Source: Streptomyces albireticuli
GTDB taxonomy: Bacteria > Actinomycetota > Actinomycetes > Streptomycetales > Streptomycetaceae
Assembly: GCF_021228125.1 (NCBI RefSeq)
Contig: NZ_JAJQQS010000021.1
Location: 102,782 to 166,781 of the forward strand
Reading direction: 5' to 3'
DNA: 64,000 bases
Shown: positions 55,001 to 62,622 of the stretch, piece after piece
Numbering within the stretch: the first letter of the stretch is position 1
Layout: each line of letters opens with the position of its first letter
Position numbers and translations under genes: made by a program
Notes under the pieces: model-generated
Seen by the model: only the letters and a program-made list of their open reading frames with translations
Database searches by the model: none
What the model was told of the DNA's origin: nothing

Positions 55001-55903
55001 ACCACGGGTCAGTTCGCGCAGCCCGAGAGCACCACGGGCCGGTTCCCCCGCCCGGACGGCCCGGGTGACACCGGCCAGTTCGCACAGCCGAACAGCACCA
55101 CCGGCCAGTTCGCGCAGCCCGACGCCGCCGAGACGACCGGCCGGTTCGCGCTCCCGAGCGGCGACACCGGCGGGTTCGCCCGCCCCGACGGCCCGGGTGA
55201 CACCGGTCAGTTCGCGCGGCCGGCCGCGGCCCCGCAGGCCCCGGCCGACGACTGGCCGACGGCCGACGCCGCCCCGCGCGAGCCGCGCCCGACCCGTACC
55301 GGCACCGGCCGCTTCGCGCTGCCCGAGGGCCGGCCGGGCCAGGACGCCCGGAACGGTCAGCAGGCTCCGGCCCAGCCGCCGGCGGCCGGTACCGACGCCG
55401 TCACCGGTGCCGGTGACGCGCGGACGCCGCTCTTCGACGAGATGGAGTCCCACTGGTTCCGGGGCGCGGCGGGCGAGGCCGCGGCTCCGGAGCGGTCGGC
55501 CGGTATGCCGCAGCGGCTGCCGCGCCGTGAGTCCCGCCAGCCCCTGGGCGACGCCCAGGCCGCGCAGACCCCCGAGGCCGCCCCGGCCCCGCAGGGCGCG
55601 CAGGACGCCTGGCGTGACACCACCAATGACGAGCGCTGGCGCCGGGCCGAGCAGGTCCGGGAGCCGGCGGCGGGCGGTACCACCTCCTCCGGTCTGCCGC
55701 GGCGGGTGCCGCGTGCGAACCTGGTCGACGGCACCGCCGAGCAGCAGCAGTCCACCCCGGTCGGTCCGCAGGTCTCGCGCGCGCCCGACGACGTACGCGG
55801 TCGCCTGACCAACCTGCGCCGGGGTATCCAGCAGGGACGCCAGGCCGGCAACACCCCGACCGGTAATCAGAACCTTGGCCCCACTTACCAGCAGGAGCGT
55901 TAG
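52022..55903 (+). CDS. cvnA1: CvnA1, nitrate-sensor-like histidine-kinase-like protein of conservon 1
   Basis: 1293 residues from GTG 52022 (product QGRFKRDGSAAAEPEP); the open frame begins at 51842. Disordered N-terminus; TM1 about 64-82 (LVSLLALPVVAATTLGAL); extracellular NIT-type helical sensor (about 85-370); TM2 about 373-395; HAMP. A DHp-like region has LDHLATRMRRNGENLLVLAG. The HATPase domain carries the N-box LVHLLAELLENATSFSS near 583 and the G-box VEIHDTGIGLS. A roughly 600-residue Pro/Gly-rich disordered tail follows, including tandem TGQFA-type repeats (about 938-1068), and ends in a conserved motif block. CvnA proteins sit at the membrane and bind CvnB. The stop codon abuts the cvnB1 start. 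Confidence 0.92.
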   Translation: MQGRFKRDGSAAAEPEPRGATDRGTSADAPTGGESAERSKSKTKANRTKSPGGPGARIALRNWRISTRLVSLLALPVVAATTLGALRIDSSLDNIDQLDHMKLLTEMTGRATALASALQEERDRSAGPLAAGYGPSDDRVVATRQKSDREIKAFTEATKDVKPTDTTMVGVQTTLVDISRQLRKIDEVRKTAYKDRDYIAQTVNNYDGLINSLLSLSQDMAQATSSSEMITSTRALATFSAAKEYASIQRAVITAALAAKGGPRLSPNDSQYGQEALGAEIEAIKRFTAIRSGDAKQLLLSLNGGISDITAANTFADRVFGKTDGLKNDAPSWMDWSDQSTVKLNEMSKIEQTLLSQMDQKARELRDEAQQDAILNGVLIILVLGISLIGAFVVARSMVRSLHRLQRTAQRVAQERLPELVKQLSETDPQDVDTTVESVGVHSRDEIGKVAAAFDDVHREAVRLAAEQALLRGNVNAMFTNLSRRSQGLIQRQLSLISELESREADPDQLSSLFRLDHLATRMRRNGENLLVLAGEEPGRRWTRPVPLVDVLRAAASEVEQYERIELSGVPPTEVAGRVVNDLVHLLAELLENATSFSSPQTKVKVTGHALPDGRVLVEIHDTGIGLSPEDLAAINERLASPPTVDVSVSRRMGLFVVGRLSLRHGIRIQLRPSDSGGTTALVMLPVDVAQGGKRPMPGAAGATPMGGAAPQGGMPGAGMSSGMPGAMSSSGPGVGLMGGGSTPRRPAAPASGPRPALPGRPGMTEAGLPTRPAPASRPEPGAGSGGSLFDAPPRGAADAKGAPGADGRPSLPTRGAGGPASVPPPSEGVRRPKMPKRRGNGPASEMAGRPAPSWGNQQPPAAPKAPADDWPAADPAPRAAQDTPRGHEDPESTGGFARPAEAPRGGGDTAQFPALPASSEPEPRSSTSGEYARPDGPGGTGQFELPGGSTGQFARPDGPGDTGQFAQPNSTTGQFARPDGPGDTGQFAQPNSTTGQFAQPESTTGRFPRPDGPGDTGQFAQPNSTTGQFAQPDAAETTGRFALPSGDTGGFARPDGPGDTGQFARPAAAPQAPADDWPTADAAPREPRPTRTGTGRFALPEGRPGQDARNGQQAPAQPPAAGTDAVTGAGDARTPLFDEMESHWFRGAAGEAAAPERSAGMPQRLPRRESRQPLGDAQAAQTPEAAPAPQGAQDAWRDTTNDERWRRAEQVREPAAGGTTSSGLPRRVPRANLVDGTAEQQQSTPVGPQVSRAPDDVRGRLTNLRRGIQQGRQAGNTPTGNQNLGPTYQQER
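54836..55225 (+). repeat. Tandem repeats encoding TGQFA motifs in CvnA1
   Basis: Alternating units GPGDTGQFA(Q/R)P and NSTTGQFA/ESTTGRF occur about ten times over roughly 390 bp, with very similar DNA (repeated CACGGGYCAGTTCG). Such a tract can expand or contract by slippage or recombination. Confidence 0.8.
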
Positions 55904-56326
55904 TTGAGTCCGATGAGCCAGGCGGCGCAGAATCTGAACTGGTTGATCACCAACTTCGTGGCGAACACCCCGGGGGTGTCCCACACCGTGGTGGTCTCCG
56001 CCGACGGACTTCTTCTGGCGATGTCCGAAGGCTTTCCGCGGGACCGCGCCGACCAGCTGGCGGCGGTCGCCTCCGGCCTGACCTCGCTGACGGCCGGTGC
56101 CTCCCGGATCTTCGAGGGCGGCGCCGTCAACCAGACCGTGGTGGAGATGGAGCGCGGCTTCCTCTTCATCATGTCCGTCTCCGACGGATCCTCCCTGGCC
56201 GTCCTGGCGCACCCCGAGTGCGACATCGGCCTCGTGGGATACGAGATGGCCCTCCTGGTCGACCGCGCGGGCACCGTGCTGACGCCCGACCTCCGCGCCG
56301 AGCTCCAGGGCAGCCTGCTGAACTGA
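55904..56326 (+). CDS. cvnB1: CvnB1, roadblock/LC7 protein of conservon 1
   Basis: 140 residues. The TTG directly after the cvnA1 stop is taken as start because AGGAG lies 7 nt upstream; the in-frame ATG at 55913 would be 16 nt away, and the paralogue cvnB2 has a GTG at the same place. Roadblock/LC7 fold: VVVSADGLLLAMSEGFPRDR, LTSLTAGASRIFEGGAV, FLFIMSVSDGSSLAVLA. Roadblock proteins act as GTPase partners. A 230-nt stretch (56036-56265) is identical to cvnB2. Confidence 0.93.
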   Translation: MSPMSQAAQNLNWLITNFVANTPGVSHTVVVSADGLLLAMSEGFPRDRADQLAAVASGLTSLTAGASRIFEGGAVNQTVVEMERGFLFIMSVSDGSSLAVLAHPECDIGLVGYEMALLVDRAGTVLTPDLRAELQGSLLN

Positions 56327-56430
56327 CCGATGTTTCCCGCTGATCCCGTCCGACCGTACGGCCGAAAACCCCCCACCGGCCCGCGCTCGACGGCATTATT
56401 GCCAGTCCTGCTGTCCCGTCCGGAGGATTC

Positions 56431-56838
56431 ATGACCCCGCCCGCCTCGCCCGGCCCGTACGGCGCCTCTCATCACGCGCCGTACGGGAGTGAAGGCGAAG
56501 AGCCGCTGATCCGCCCCTACGCCATGACGGGTGGCCGCACCCGGCCCCGCTACCAGCTCGCCATCGAGGCGCTGGTCAGCTCCACGGCCGACCCGGCCCA
56601 CCTCGCGGGGCTGCTCCCCGAGCACCAGCGGATCTGCCACCTGTGCCGGGAGGTCAAGTCGGTCGCGGAGGTCTCTGCGCTGCTCAACATGCCGCTGGGC
56701 GTGGCGCGCATCCTCGTCGCGGACCTGGCGGAGGCCGGCATGGTGGCCATCCACCAGCCGGGTGGCGGCGGAGAGTCCGGCGGGACGCCGGATGTGACAC
56801 TGCTCGAAAGGGTGCTCAGTGGACTTCGGAACCTCTAA
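56431..56838 (+). CDS. cvnC1: CvnC1, DUF742 protein of conservon 1
   Basis: 135 residues. The DUF742 signature LIRPYAMTGGRTRPRYQLAI is near residue 26, followed by EHQRICHLCREVKSVAEVSA and a winged-helix-like LGVARILVADLAEAGMV, ending LLERVLSGLRNL. GGAGG at 56421 precedes the ATG. It follows cvnB1 after 104 nt and overlaps cvnD1 by 20 nt. DUF742 proteins bind CvnB/CvnD; the exact role is unsettled. Confidence 0.93.
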   Translation: MTPPASPGPYGASHHAPYGSEGEEPLIRPYAMTGGRTRPRYQLAIEALVSSTADPAHLAGLLPEHQRICHLCREVKSVAEVSALLNMPLGVARILVADLAEAGMVAIHQPGGGGESGGTPDVTLLERVLSGLRNL

Positions 56839-57400
56839 CGGGGGCGTCGGCCGTTCCACCACGTCAGCGAAGATCGTGGTGGCCGGCGGCTTCGGCGTGG
56901 GCAAGACCACGTTCGTGGGCGCGGTCTCGGAGATCAGCCCGCTGCGTACCGAGGCCGTGATGACGTCCGCGTCGGCCGGGATCGATGATCTGAGCCATGT
57001 TCAGGACAAGACCACGACCACCGTGGCGATGGATTTCGGCCGTATCACCCTCGACGACGATCTGATCCTGTATCTGTTCGGTACGCCGGGTCAGGACCGT
57101 TTCTGGTTCATGTGGGACGACCTGGTGCGCGGTGCCATCGGCGCCGTCGTGCTCGTGGACACCCGCAGACTCGCGGACTGCTTCCCGGCCGTCGACTACT
57201 TCGAGAACAGCGGCCTGCCCTTCGTCATCGCCCTCAACGGCTTCAACGGGCAGCAGCCCTACGGGCCGGAGGAGGTGCGCGAGGCGCTCCAGATCGGACC
57301 GGACACGCCGATCATCACGACGGACGCCCGGCACCGCAATGAGACCAAGAGCGCGTTGATCACGCTTGTCGAGCACGCTCTGATGGCCCGACTGAAATAA
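56819..57400 (+). CDS. cvnD1: CvnD1, small Ras-like GTPase of conservon 1
   Basis: 193 residues, GTG start inside the 3' end of cvnC1. P-loop VAGGFGVGKTTFVG at about 21-34, switch II FGTPGQDRFWFMW at about 87-99, G5-like TTDARH. The G4 motif, normally NKxD, is NGFN here, while the paralogue CvnD2 has NGFD; the Asp that reads guanine is thus Asn. The sequence is otherwise complete. A 168-nt tract (57077-57244) is identical to cvnD2 and stops exactly one base before the changed codon position. A terminator (57486-57520) follows. Confidence 0.94.
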   Translation: MDFGTSNGGVGRSTTSAKIVVAGGFGVGKTTFVGAVSEISPLRTEAVMTSASAGIDDLSHVQDKTTTTVAMDFGRITLDDDLILYLFGTPGQDRFWFMWDDLVRGAIGAVVLVDTRRLADCFPAVDYFENSGLPFVIALNGFNGQQPYGPEEVREALQIGPDTPIITTDARHRNETKSALITLVEHALMARLK

Positions 57401-57485
57401 CGTTGCGCACACCACCCAGGCATGACAAATGGGTTGTGGCATTGGCCACGGCACGGCACATGCTTCATAACGTTTCGACAGAGAA

Positions 57486-57520
57486 TCGGCCGGACGCGAC
57501 CACTCGGTGCGTTCGGCCGA
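57486..57520 (+). terminator. Terminator of conservon 1
   Basis: 12-bp stem TCGGCCGGACGC (57486-57497) with GCGTTCGGCCGA (57509-57520), one G-T pair, 86 nt after cvnD1. The remaining 200 nt to cvnA2 are AT-richer and probably hold the conservon 2 promoter; no gene is seen. Confidence 0.65.
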
Positions 57521-57728
57521 CTTCACTGTGCGCACATATGGCCCGGCATTTGGCGCCGCTCGCTCTTAATGCCCGTTTTATGTCGGGCAAATCGCTTCGC
57601 CCGGCCGTCATGTCCAGTGTTTGGAATGCACACGGCTGACGTGCTGGAATTCCAGGAACTGAGCAGTAACGGCTCAGCCGAAAAACGGCACACAACGCAG
57701 GTGCCGACGCCGAGAGGTTGTTGGTCGA

Positions 57729-60700
57729 GTGACGCGCAGAAAGACGGGCGCCGCACAGCAGGCGCGGGACGAGCGGGGAAACTTCACCCCGCCGTCGCGC
57801 ACAGCGGTGCCGCCGCCTGCCGACGTCCCCGAAACTCCCGCACCGCCCGCCGGCCGTGGTGGTCGGTTCTCGCCGCGCAACTGGCGGGTGCCGGTCCGGC
57901 TGAACGCGATCCTGATGATCCCGGTGCTCGTGGCGCTGGTCTTCGGCGGTCTCGACGTGAAGAGCTCGGTCGACACTTGGACCGAGGCGAAGGACGCCGC
58001 GAACACCGCGCGTCTGGTCCGCTCCGCGGCCACCTACGCGCACGCCGTCATCGACGAGCGTGACCTCATCGCCGAGCCGATGCTGAAGGGCCAGCGCGAC
58101 ACCCCCGCGATCAAGAAGGCGCAGGAGGCGACGGACGCCGCCCGCGAGGAGTTCGACAAGGCCGTCCAGCAGGCCCCGGACACCCTGAGCCTGCGGCGCC
58201 GCATCAAGCTCTTCCGCGAGGCGGAGCAGACGCTGCCCAAGCTGCGCAAGATCGCCTACACCCCCCAACTGGACGGTGTGAAGACCGAGGACGGCTACGG
58301 CGCCATCCAGCGTCCCCTCATGGCCTTCGCCAACGAGCTGGGCCTGGGCACCGGCAGCAACTCCTACGGCCGTATGGTCTACGCGATCGAGCTGGCGAAG
58401 GCCGCCGAGTCGCTCCAGCGCTCCATCGGTACCCACCTGCTGGTCAAGCCCGGCGCCTCGGCGTCCAAGACCAACCCGGCCGGTGCGGCCGGCTCCGCGG
58501 GCTCCGCCGAGGCCGCGACCGGCTCGGAGCACGAGGTGCAGGTCACCGCGTTCTCCTCCTACAACTTCCTGGAGTACATCGCCCGCGGCGAGTACGACGC
58601 CGCCGGTGGCGAGGACGACATCAGCCGGCTCAACGACATCATGGCCACCAAGGCCAAGATCTCCGAGCAGGACAAGATGTTCGCCGCGATCTCCTCGGGC
58701 AAGACGCCCAAGCAGCTGGCGGAGGCCGGGGTCACCCCGGACGCGTGGTTCACCGCCGCGACGGCGAAGTTCGACGCCTACCGCGAGGTCGAGAAGGAGC
58801 TGGCCGACAAGGCGGTGGACGAGGCCGAGCTGGTCTCCTCCAACGCCCAGCGCGACGCCATCCTGCACTCCTCCATCATGATCGTCGCCCTGCTCATCGC
58901 GTTCTTCGTGGCCGGGATGATGGCGCGCTCGATGAGCCGCAACATGCGCCATCTGCGGCGCGCGGCGTTCGACGTCGCCGAGCAGCGGCTGCCGGCCCTG
59001 GTCGACCAGCTCTCGCGCACCGACCCCGGCCGTGTCGACACCCGTATCCAGCCCATTCCGATCACCACCCGGGACGAGATCGGCGAGGTCGCCCGCGCCT
59101 TCGACCAGGTCCACCGGGAAGCGGTCCGGCTGGCCGCCGAGCAGGCGCTGCTGCGAGGCAACGTCAACGCGATCTTCACCAACCTCTCGCGCCGCAACCA
59201 GTCCCTGATCGAGGGCCAGCTGACCCTGATCACGGAGCTGGAGGAGCACGAGGCCGACCCGGACCAGCTGGAGAACCTCTTCCGTCTGGACCACCTGGCC
59301 ACCCGTATGCGCCGCAACGGCGAGAACCTCCTGGTCCTCGCCGGCGAGGAGCCGGGCCGCCGCTGGGACCAGCCGGTCCCGCTGGTGGACGTGCTGCGCG
59401 CCGCCTCCTCCGAGGTGGAGGCGTACGAGCGCATCGAGCTGTCCGGCGTCCCGGACGCCGAGATCCACGGCCTGGCCGTGACCGACCTCGTGCACCTGCT
59501 CGCCGAGCTGCTGGAGAACGCGACCACGTTCTCCTCCCCGCACACCAAGGTCCGAGTGACCGCGACCCGGCTGCCCGACGGCCGCGTCATGGTCGAGATC
59601 CACGACAAGGGCATCGGCCTCACCGCCGAGGACTTCGCGGACATCAACCACCGCCTGGCCAACCCGCCGAGCGTGGACGTCGCCATCGCGCAGCGCATGG
59701 GCCTCTTCGTGGTCGGCCGACTGGCCACCCGGCACGGCATCCGCGTCCAGCTCCGCCCGTCGGGTGAGCAGGCCGGCACCACCTCGCTGGTCATGCTGCC
59801 GGACGCGATCACGCACGGTGGCGGTGGCGAGGACGAGCTGTCGGGCGACGACTTCACGGTCTCCCGGATGGTGCCCGAGCAGCAGTCCGCCCCGGCGGCC
59901 CGGCCCCGCACCGCGGCCGAGCTCGGCTTCGACGACTCCCGCTACGAGCCCGGCCAGGAGGCGCCCTCCGGTGCCCCCTCGCTGGACCCGGTCGGCCGTT
60001 CGCGGCTGCGCGAGGAGCGGCGTGCCGCTCTGGAGGCGCAGCAGCAGGCCGCCGAGAACCGTCCGCTGTTCCGTGACGAGGTCCCGCAGCCCCAGCAGGC
60101 ACAGCCGTACGACCAGCAGTCCTTCGACCAGCAGTCCTTCGGCCGGCAGTACGAGCAGCCCCAGCAGGCGCAGCCGTACGAGCAGCGGCCCGACCAGGAC
60201 ACCGGCCAGCACGCGCAGCACACCGGCCAGCACGCGGTGCCGCAGCACGACCAGCAGGGCTACGAGCAGTCCTACGACCAGTCCCACCAGCAGCACGCCT
60301 ATCCGGACGCGGGTTATCCGGAGCAGGGCTACGCGGAGGCCGGTTACCCGGAGGCGCAGGCGCCCTTCGGCGGCCCCGGCGCCTCGGCGCAGCAGGCCGG
60401 CTGGCAGGACTCCGGTGCGTACCAGGACGCCGGCCGGCAGGCTTACGGAGCGGATTCGGAATCCCTGCCGCCCGCTGACACGGCGCAGCCCGAGCGCGTA
60501 GAGTTCGACCGTCCGGGCCCCGCTTCGAGCGGCTCCCACTCGCTGACCGGGGCCGGTCTGCCGCGCCGCGCGAAGCAGTGGCAGGAGCCCGAGTCAGTCG
60601 AGGAGGCCACGGGGGCCGGTGTACCGGAGCCCCAGCAGGACGTCCCACAGCAGCCCCAGGAGGGTGAAGAGTCCGACTGGCGATCGACGAACGACGAGCG

Positions 60701-60989
60701 CTGGCACCGTGCCGAGCAGCTCCGTGAGCCGAAAGCCGGCGGTATCACTTCCTCCGGTCTGCCGCGCCGAGTGCCCAAGGCCAATCTGGTCGAGGGCAAG
60801 GCAGCGCAGACCCCCCAGGACGGGCCCCAGATCTCCCGTGCCCCGGAGGACGTACGCGGCAGGCTGAGCAATCTGCGCCGCGGGGTCCAGCAGGGGCGCA
60901 GCGCGGGTAACGACACCACCGCGCACGAGCAGCATGAGCAACACGGCCAGGGCTTCGGCCCCGGCGGTACCTACGATCAGGAGCGTTAG
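57729..60989 (+). CDS. cvnA2: CvnA2, histidine-kinase-like sensor of conservon 2
   Basis: 1086 residues, GTG start. TM1 at about 58-75 (LNAILMIPVLVALVFGGL); NIT-type sensor region (about 80-375) with an Ala/Gly-rich insertion near 240-260; TM2 at about 378-398 (SSIMIVALLIAFFVAGMMA); HAMP; LDHLATRMRRNGENLLVLAG; N-box LVHLLAELLENATTFSS near 592; VEIHDKGIGLT. The tail differs from CvnA1: a Gln/Tyr-rich low-complexity region (about 780-890). The final block TNDERWHRAEQLREP, TSSGLPRRVPKANLVEG and RAPEDVRGRLSNLRRG is shared with CvnA1. Confidence 0.92.
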   Translation: MTRRKTGAAQQARDERGNFTPPSRTAVPPPADVPETPAPPAGRGGRFSPRNWRVPVRLNAILMIPVLVALVFGGLDVKSSVDTWTEAKDAANTARLVRSAATYAHAVIDERDLIAEPMLKGQRDTPAIKKAQEATDAAREEFDKAVQQAPDTLSLRRRIKLFREAEQTLPKLRKIAYTPQLDGVKTEDGYGAIQRPLMAFANELGLGTGSNSYGRMVYAIELAKAAESLQRSIGTHLLVKPGASASKTNPAGAAGSAGSAEAATGSEHEVQVTAFSSYNFLEYIARGEYDAAGGEDDISRLNDIMATKAKISEQDKMFAAISSGKTPKQLAEAGVTPDAWFTAATAKFDAYREVEKELADKAVDEAELVSSNAQRDAILHSSIMIVALLIAFFVAGMMARSMSRNMRHLRRAAFDVAEQRLPALVDQLSRTDPGRVDTRIQPIPITTRDEIGEVARAFDQVHREAVRLAAEQALLRGNVNAIFTNLSRRNQSLIEGQLTLITELEEHEADPDQLENLFRLDHLATRMRRNGENLLVLAGEEPGRRWDQPVPLVDVLRAASSEVEAYERIELSGVPDAEIHGLAVTDLVHLLAELLENATTFSSPHTKVRVTATRLPDGRVMVEIHDKGIGLTAEDFADINHRLANPPSVDVAIAQRMGLFVVGRLATRHGIRVQLRPSGEQAGTTSLVMLPDAITHGGGGEDELSGDDFTVSRMVPEQQSAPAARPRTAAELGFDDSRYEPGQEAPSGAPSLDPVGRSRLREERRAALEAQQQAAENRPLFRDEVPQPQQAQPYDQQSFDQQSFGRQYEQPQQAQPYEQRPDQDTGQHAQHTGQHAVPQHDQQGYEQSYDQSHQQHAYPDAGYPEQGYAEAGYPEAQAPFGGPGASAQQAGWQDSGAYQDAGRQAYGADSESLPPADTAQPERVEFDRPGPASSGSHSLTGAGLPRRAKQWQEPESVEEATGAGVPEPQQDVPQQPQEGEESDWRSTNDERWHRAEQLREPKAGGITSSGLPRRVPKANLVEGKAAQTPQDGPQISRAPEDVRGRLSNLRRGVQQGRSAGNDTTAHEQHEQHGQGFGPGGTYDQER

Positions 60990-60990
60990 T

Positions 60991-61413
60991 GTGAGCCCGA
61001 TGAGCCAGGCGGCGCAGAACCTGAACTGGTTGATCACCAGTTTCGTGGAGAACACCCCCGGGGTGTCCCACACCGTCGTGGTCTCCGCCGACGGACTTCT
61101 TCTGGCGATGTCCGAAGGGTTCCCGCGGGACCGCGCCGACCAGCTGGCGGCGGTCGCCTCCGGCCTGACCTCGCTGACGGCCGGTGCCTCCCGGATCTTC
61201 GAGGGCGGCGCCGTCAACCAGACCGTGGTGGAGATGGAGCGCGGCTTCCTCTTCATCATGTCCGTCTCCGACGGATCCTCCCTGGCCGTCCTGGCGCACC
61301 CCGAGTGCGACATCGGCCTCGTGGGATACGAGATGGCCCTCCTGGTCGACCGGGCGGGCAGTGTGCTGACGCCCGATCTCCGTGCCGAACTGCAGGGGAG
61401 CCTTCTCAACTAA
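60991..61413 (+). CDS. cvnB2: CvnB2, roadblock/LC7 protein of conservon 2
   Basis: 140 residues, GTG at 60991, 1 nt after the cvnA2 stop and 8 nt after AGGAG. Nearly identical to CvnB1 (mainly N/S, A/E and T/S changes). Roadblock/LC7 fold, proposed to regulate the GTPase CvnD2 and to link it to CvnA2. A 12-bp hairpin (61431-61464) stands between it and cvnC2. Confidence 0.93.
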   Translation: MSPMSQAAQNLNWLITSFVENTPGVSHTVVVSADGLLLAMSEGFPRDRADQLAAVASGLTSLTAGASRIFEGGAVNQTVVEMERGFLFIMSVSDGSSLAVLAHPECDIGLVGYEMALLVDRAGSVLTPDLRAELQGSLLN

Positions 61414-61430
61414 TAAAGAGGCAGTGCGTT

Positions 61431-61464
61431 TCGCGCCACCGCGCCATAGGGTGCGGTGGCGCGA
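61431..61464 (+). promoter_or_regulatory. Intra-operon hairpin between cvnB2 and cvnC2
   Basis: Perfect 12-bp stem TCGCGCCACCGC (61431-61442) and GCGGTGGCGCGA (61453-61464), loop GCCATAGGGT, no U-tract. It could attenuate transcription or protect upstream mRNA, changing CvnAB to CvnCD ratio. No equally strong element is seen in the cvnB1-cvnC1 gap. Confidence 0.55.
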
Positions 61465-61497
61465 CCAGCAGCAGACAGGCAAGTCGGAGGAGGAGAC

Positions 61498-62037
61498 GTG
61501 GCAACGCCCCCAGGCGGTTACCCGTACGGAAATGATCAGCAGGCTCAACCCCCGTTGAACCGCTTCAACTTCCCCTCCGCGCCAAGCCACCAAGCGCCCG
61601 CGGGACCTCCGCGGCAGCCTCATGCCCCGGCGCAGCCGCCCCAGCAGCACCGGCGCGCCGCGAGCTCCCCTTCGGGGGGCAAGTCCGGGGGCAAGCACAA
61701 TCCTCTGGTCCGTCCGTACGCGATGACGGGTGGCCGGACCAGGCCGCGGTACCAGCTCGCCATCGAGGCACTGGTGCACACGACGGCCCAGCCGTCACAG
61801 CTCCAAGGGCAGTTGCCGGAACATCAGCGCATCTGCCATCTGTGCCGTGAGATCAAGTCGGTCGCCGAGATCTCGGCACTTCTCTCCATTCCCCTCGGCG
61901 TCGCCCGAATCCTCGTCGCCGATTTGGCGGAGGCCGGGCTCGTCGCCATCCATCAGCCCGGCGGCGACGAGTCCGCCGGCGGCCAGCCTGACGTGACACT
62001 GCTCGAAAGGGTGCTCAGTGGACTTCGGAACCTCTAG
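61498..62037 (+). CDS. cvnC2: CvnC2, DUF742 protein of conservon 2
   Basis: 179 residues from GTG 61498, preceded by GGAGGAGGAGA. It has a 65-residue Pro/Gln/Ser-rich disordered N-terminus absent from CvnC1, then LVRPYAMTGGRTRPRYQLAI and the DUF742 winged-helix-like domain, ending LLERVLSGLRNL as in CvnC1. It overlaps cvnD2 by 20 nt, exactly as in conservon 1. Confidence 0.93.
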   Translation: MATPPGGYPYGNDQQAQPPLNRFNFPSAPSHQAPAGPPRQPHAPAQPPQQHRRAASSPSGGKSGGKHNPLVRPYAMTGGRTRPRYQLAIEALVHTTAQPSQLQGQLPEHQRICHLCREIKSVAEISALLSIPLGVARILVADLAEAGLVAIHQPGGDESAGGQPDVTLLERVLSGLRNL

Positions 62038-62599
62038 CGGCGAGGCGGTCCGCTCCACCACCTCCGCGAAGATCGTGGTGGCGGGTGGATTCGGCGTGGG
62101 CAAGACCACGTTCGTCGGCGCGGTCTCGGAGATCAACCCGCTGCGCACCGAAGCCGTGATGACTTCCGCGTCGGCCGGGATCGACGACCTCACCCACGCG
62201 CCGGACAAGACCACGACGACCGTGGCGATGGACTTCGGCCGTATCACCCTGGACCAGGACCTGATCCTGTACCTCTTCGGTACGCCGGGTCAGGACCGTT
62301 TCTGGTTCATGTGGGACGACCTGGTGCGCGGTGCCATCGGCGCCGTCGTGCTCGTGGACACCCGCAGACTCGCGGACTGCTTCCCGGCCGTCGACTACTT
62401 CGAGAACAGCGGCCTGCCCTTCGTCATCGCCCTCAACGGCTTCGACGGCCACCAGCCGTACACGCCGGACGAGGTCCGTGAGGCGCTCCAGATCGGTCCG
62501 GACGCGCCGATCATCGTCACGGACGCCCGGCACCGGAACGAGGCGAAGAGCGCGCTGATCACGCTGGTCGAACATGCCCTCATGGCGCGCCTGCGGTGA
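62018..62599 (+). CDS. cvnD2: CvnD2, small Ras-like GTPase of conservon 2
   Basis: 193 residues, GTG start within cvnC2. P-loop VAGGFGVGKTTFVG, switch II FGTPGQDRFWFMW, G4 ALNGFDG with the expected Asp, then ARHRNEAKSALITLVEH. Same length as CvnD1. Predicted to cycle between GDP and GTP at the membrane with CvnA2, CvnB2 and CvnC2. Followed by a terminator. Confidence 0.95.
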   Translation: MDFGTSSGEAVRSTTSAKIVVAGGFGVGKTTFVGAVSEINPLRTEAVMTSASAGIDDLTHAPDKTTTTVAMDFGRITLDQDLILYLFGTPGQDRFWFMWDDLVRGAIGAVVLVDTRRLADCFPAVDYFENSGLPFVIALNGFDGHQPYTPDEVREALQIGPDAPIIVTDARHRNEAKSALITLVEHALMARLR

Positions 62600-62622
62600 G
62601 CCGTCGGCCGCGCCGACGCATA

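Noticed and set aside
52019..56212. A 1397-residue open frame on the minus strand opposite cvnA1, and similar long frames opposite cvnA2, glnD and smc
   Set aside because: These are antisense shadows produced by high G+C: they lie opposite genes with clear domains, show Arg/Gly/Ala-rich meaningless translations and have no ribosome sites.
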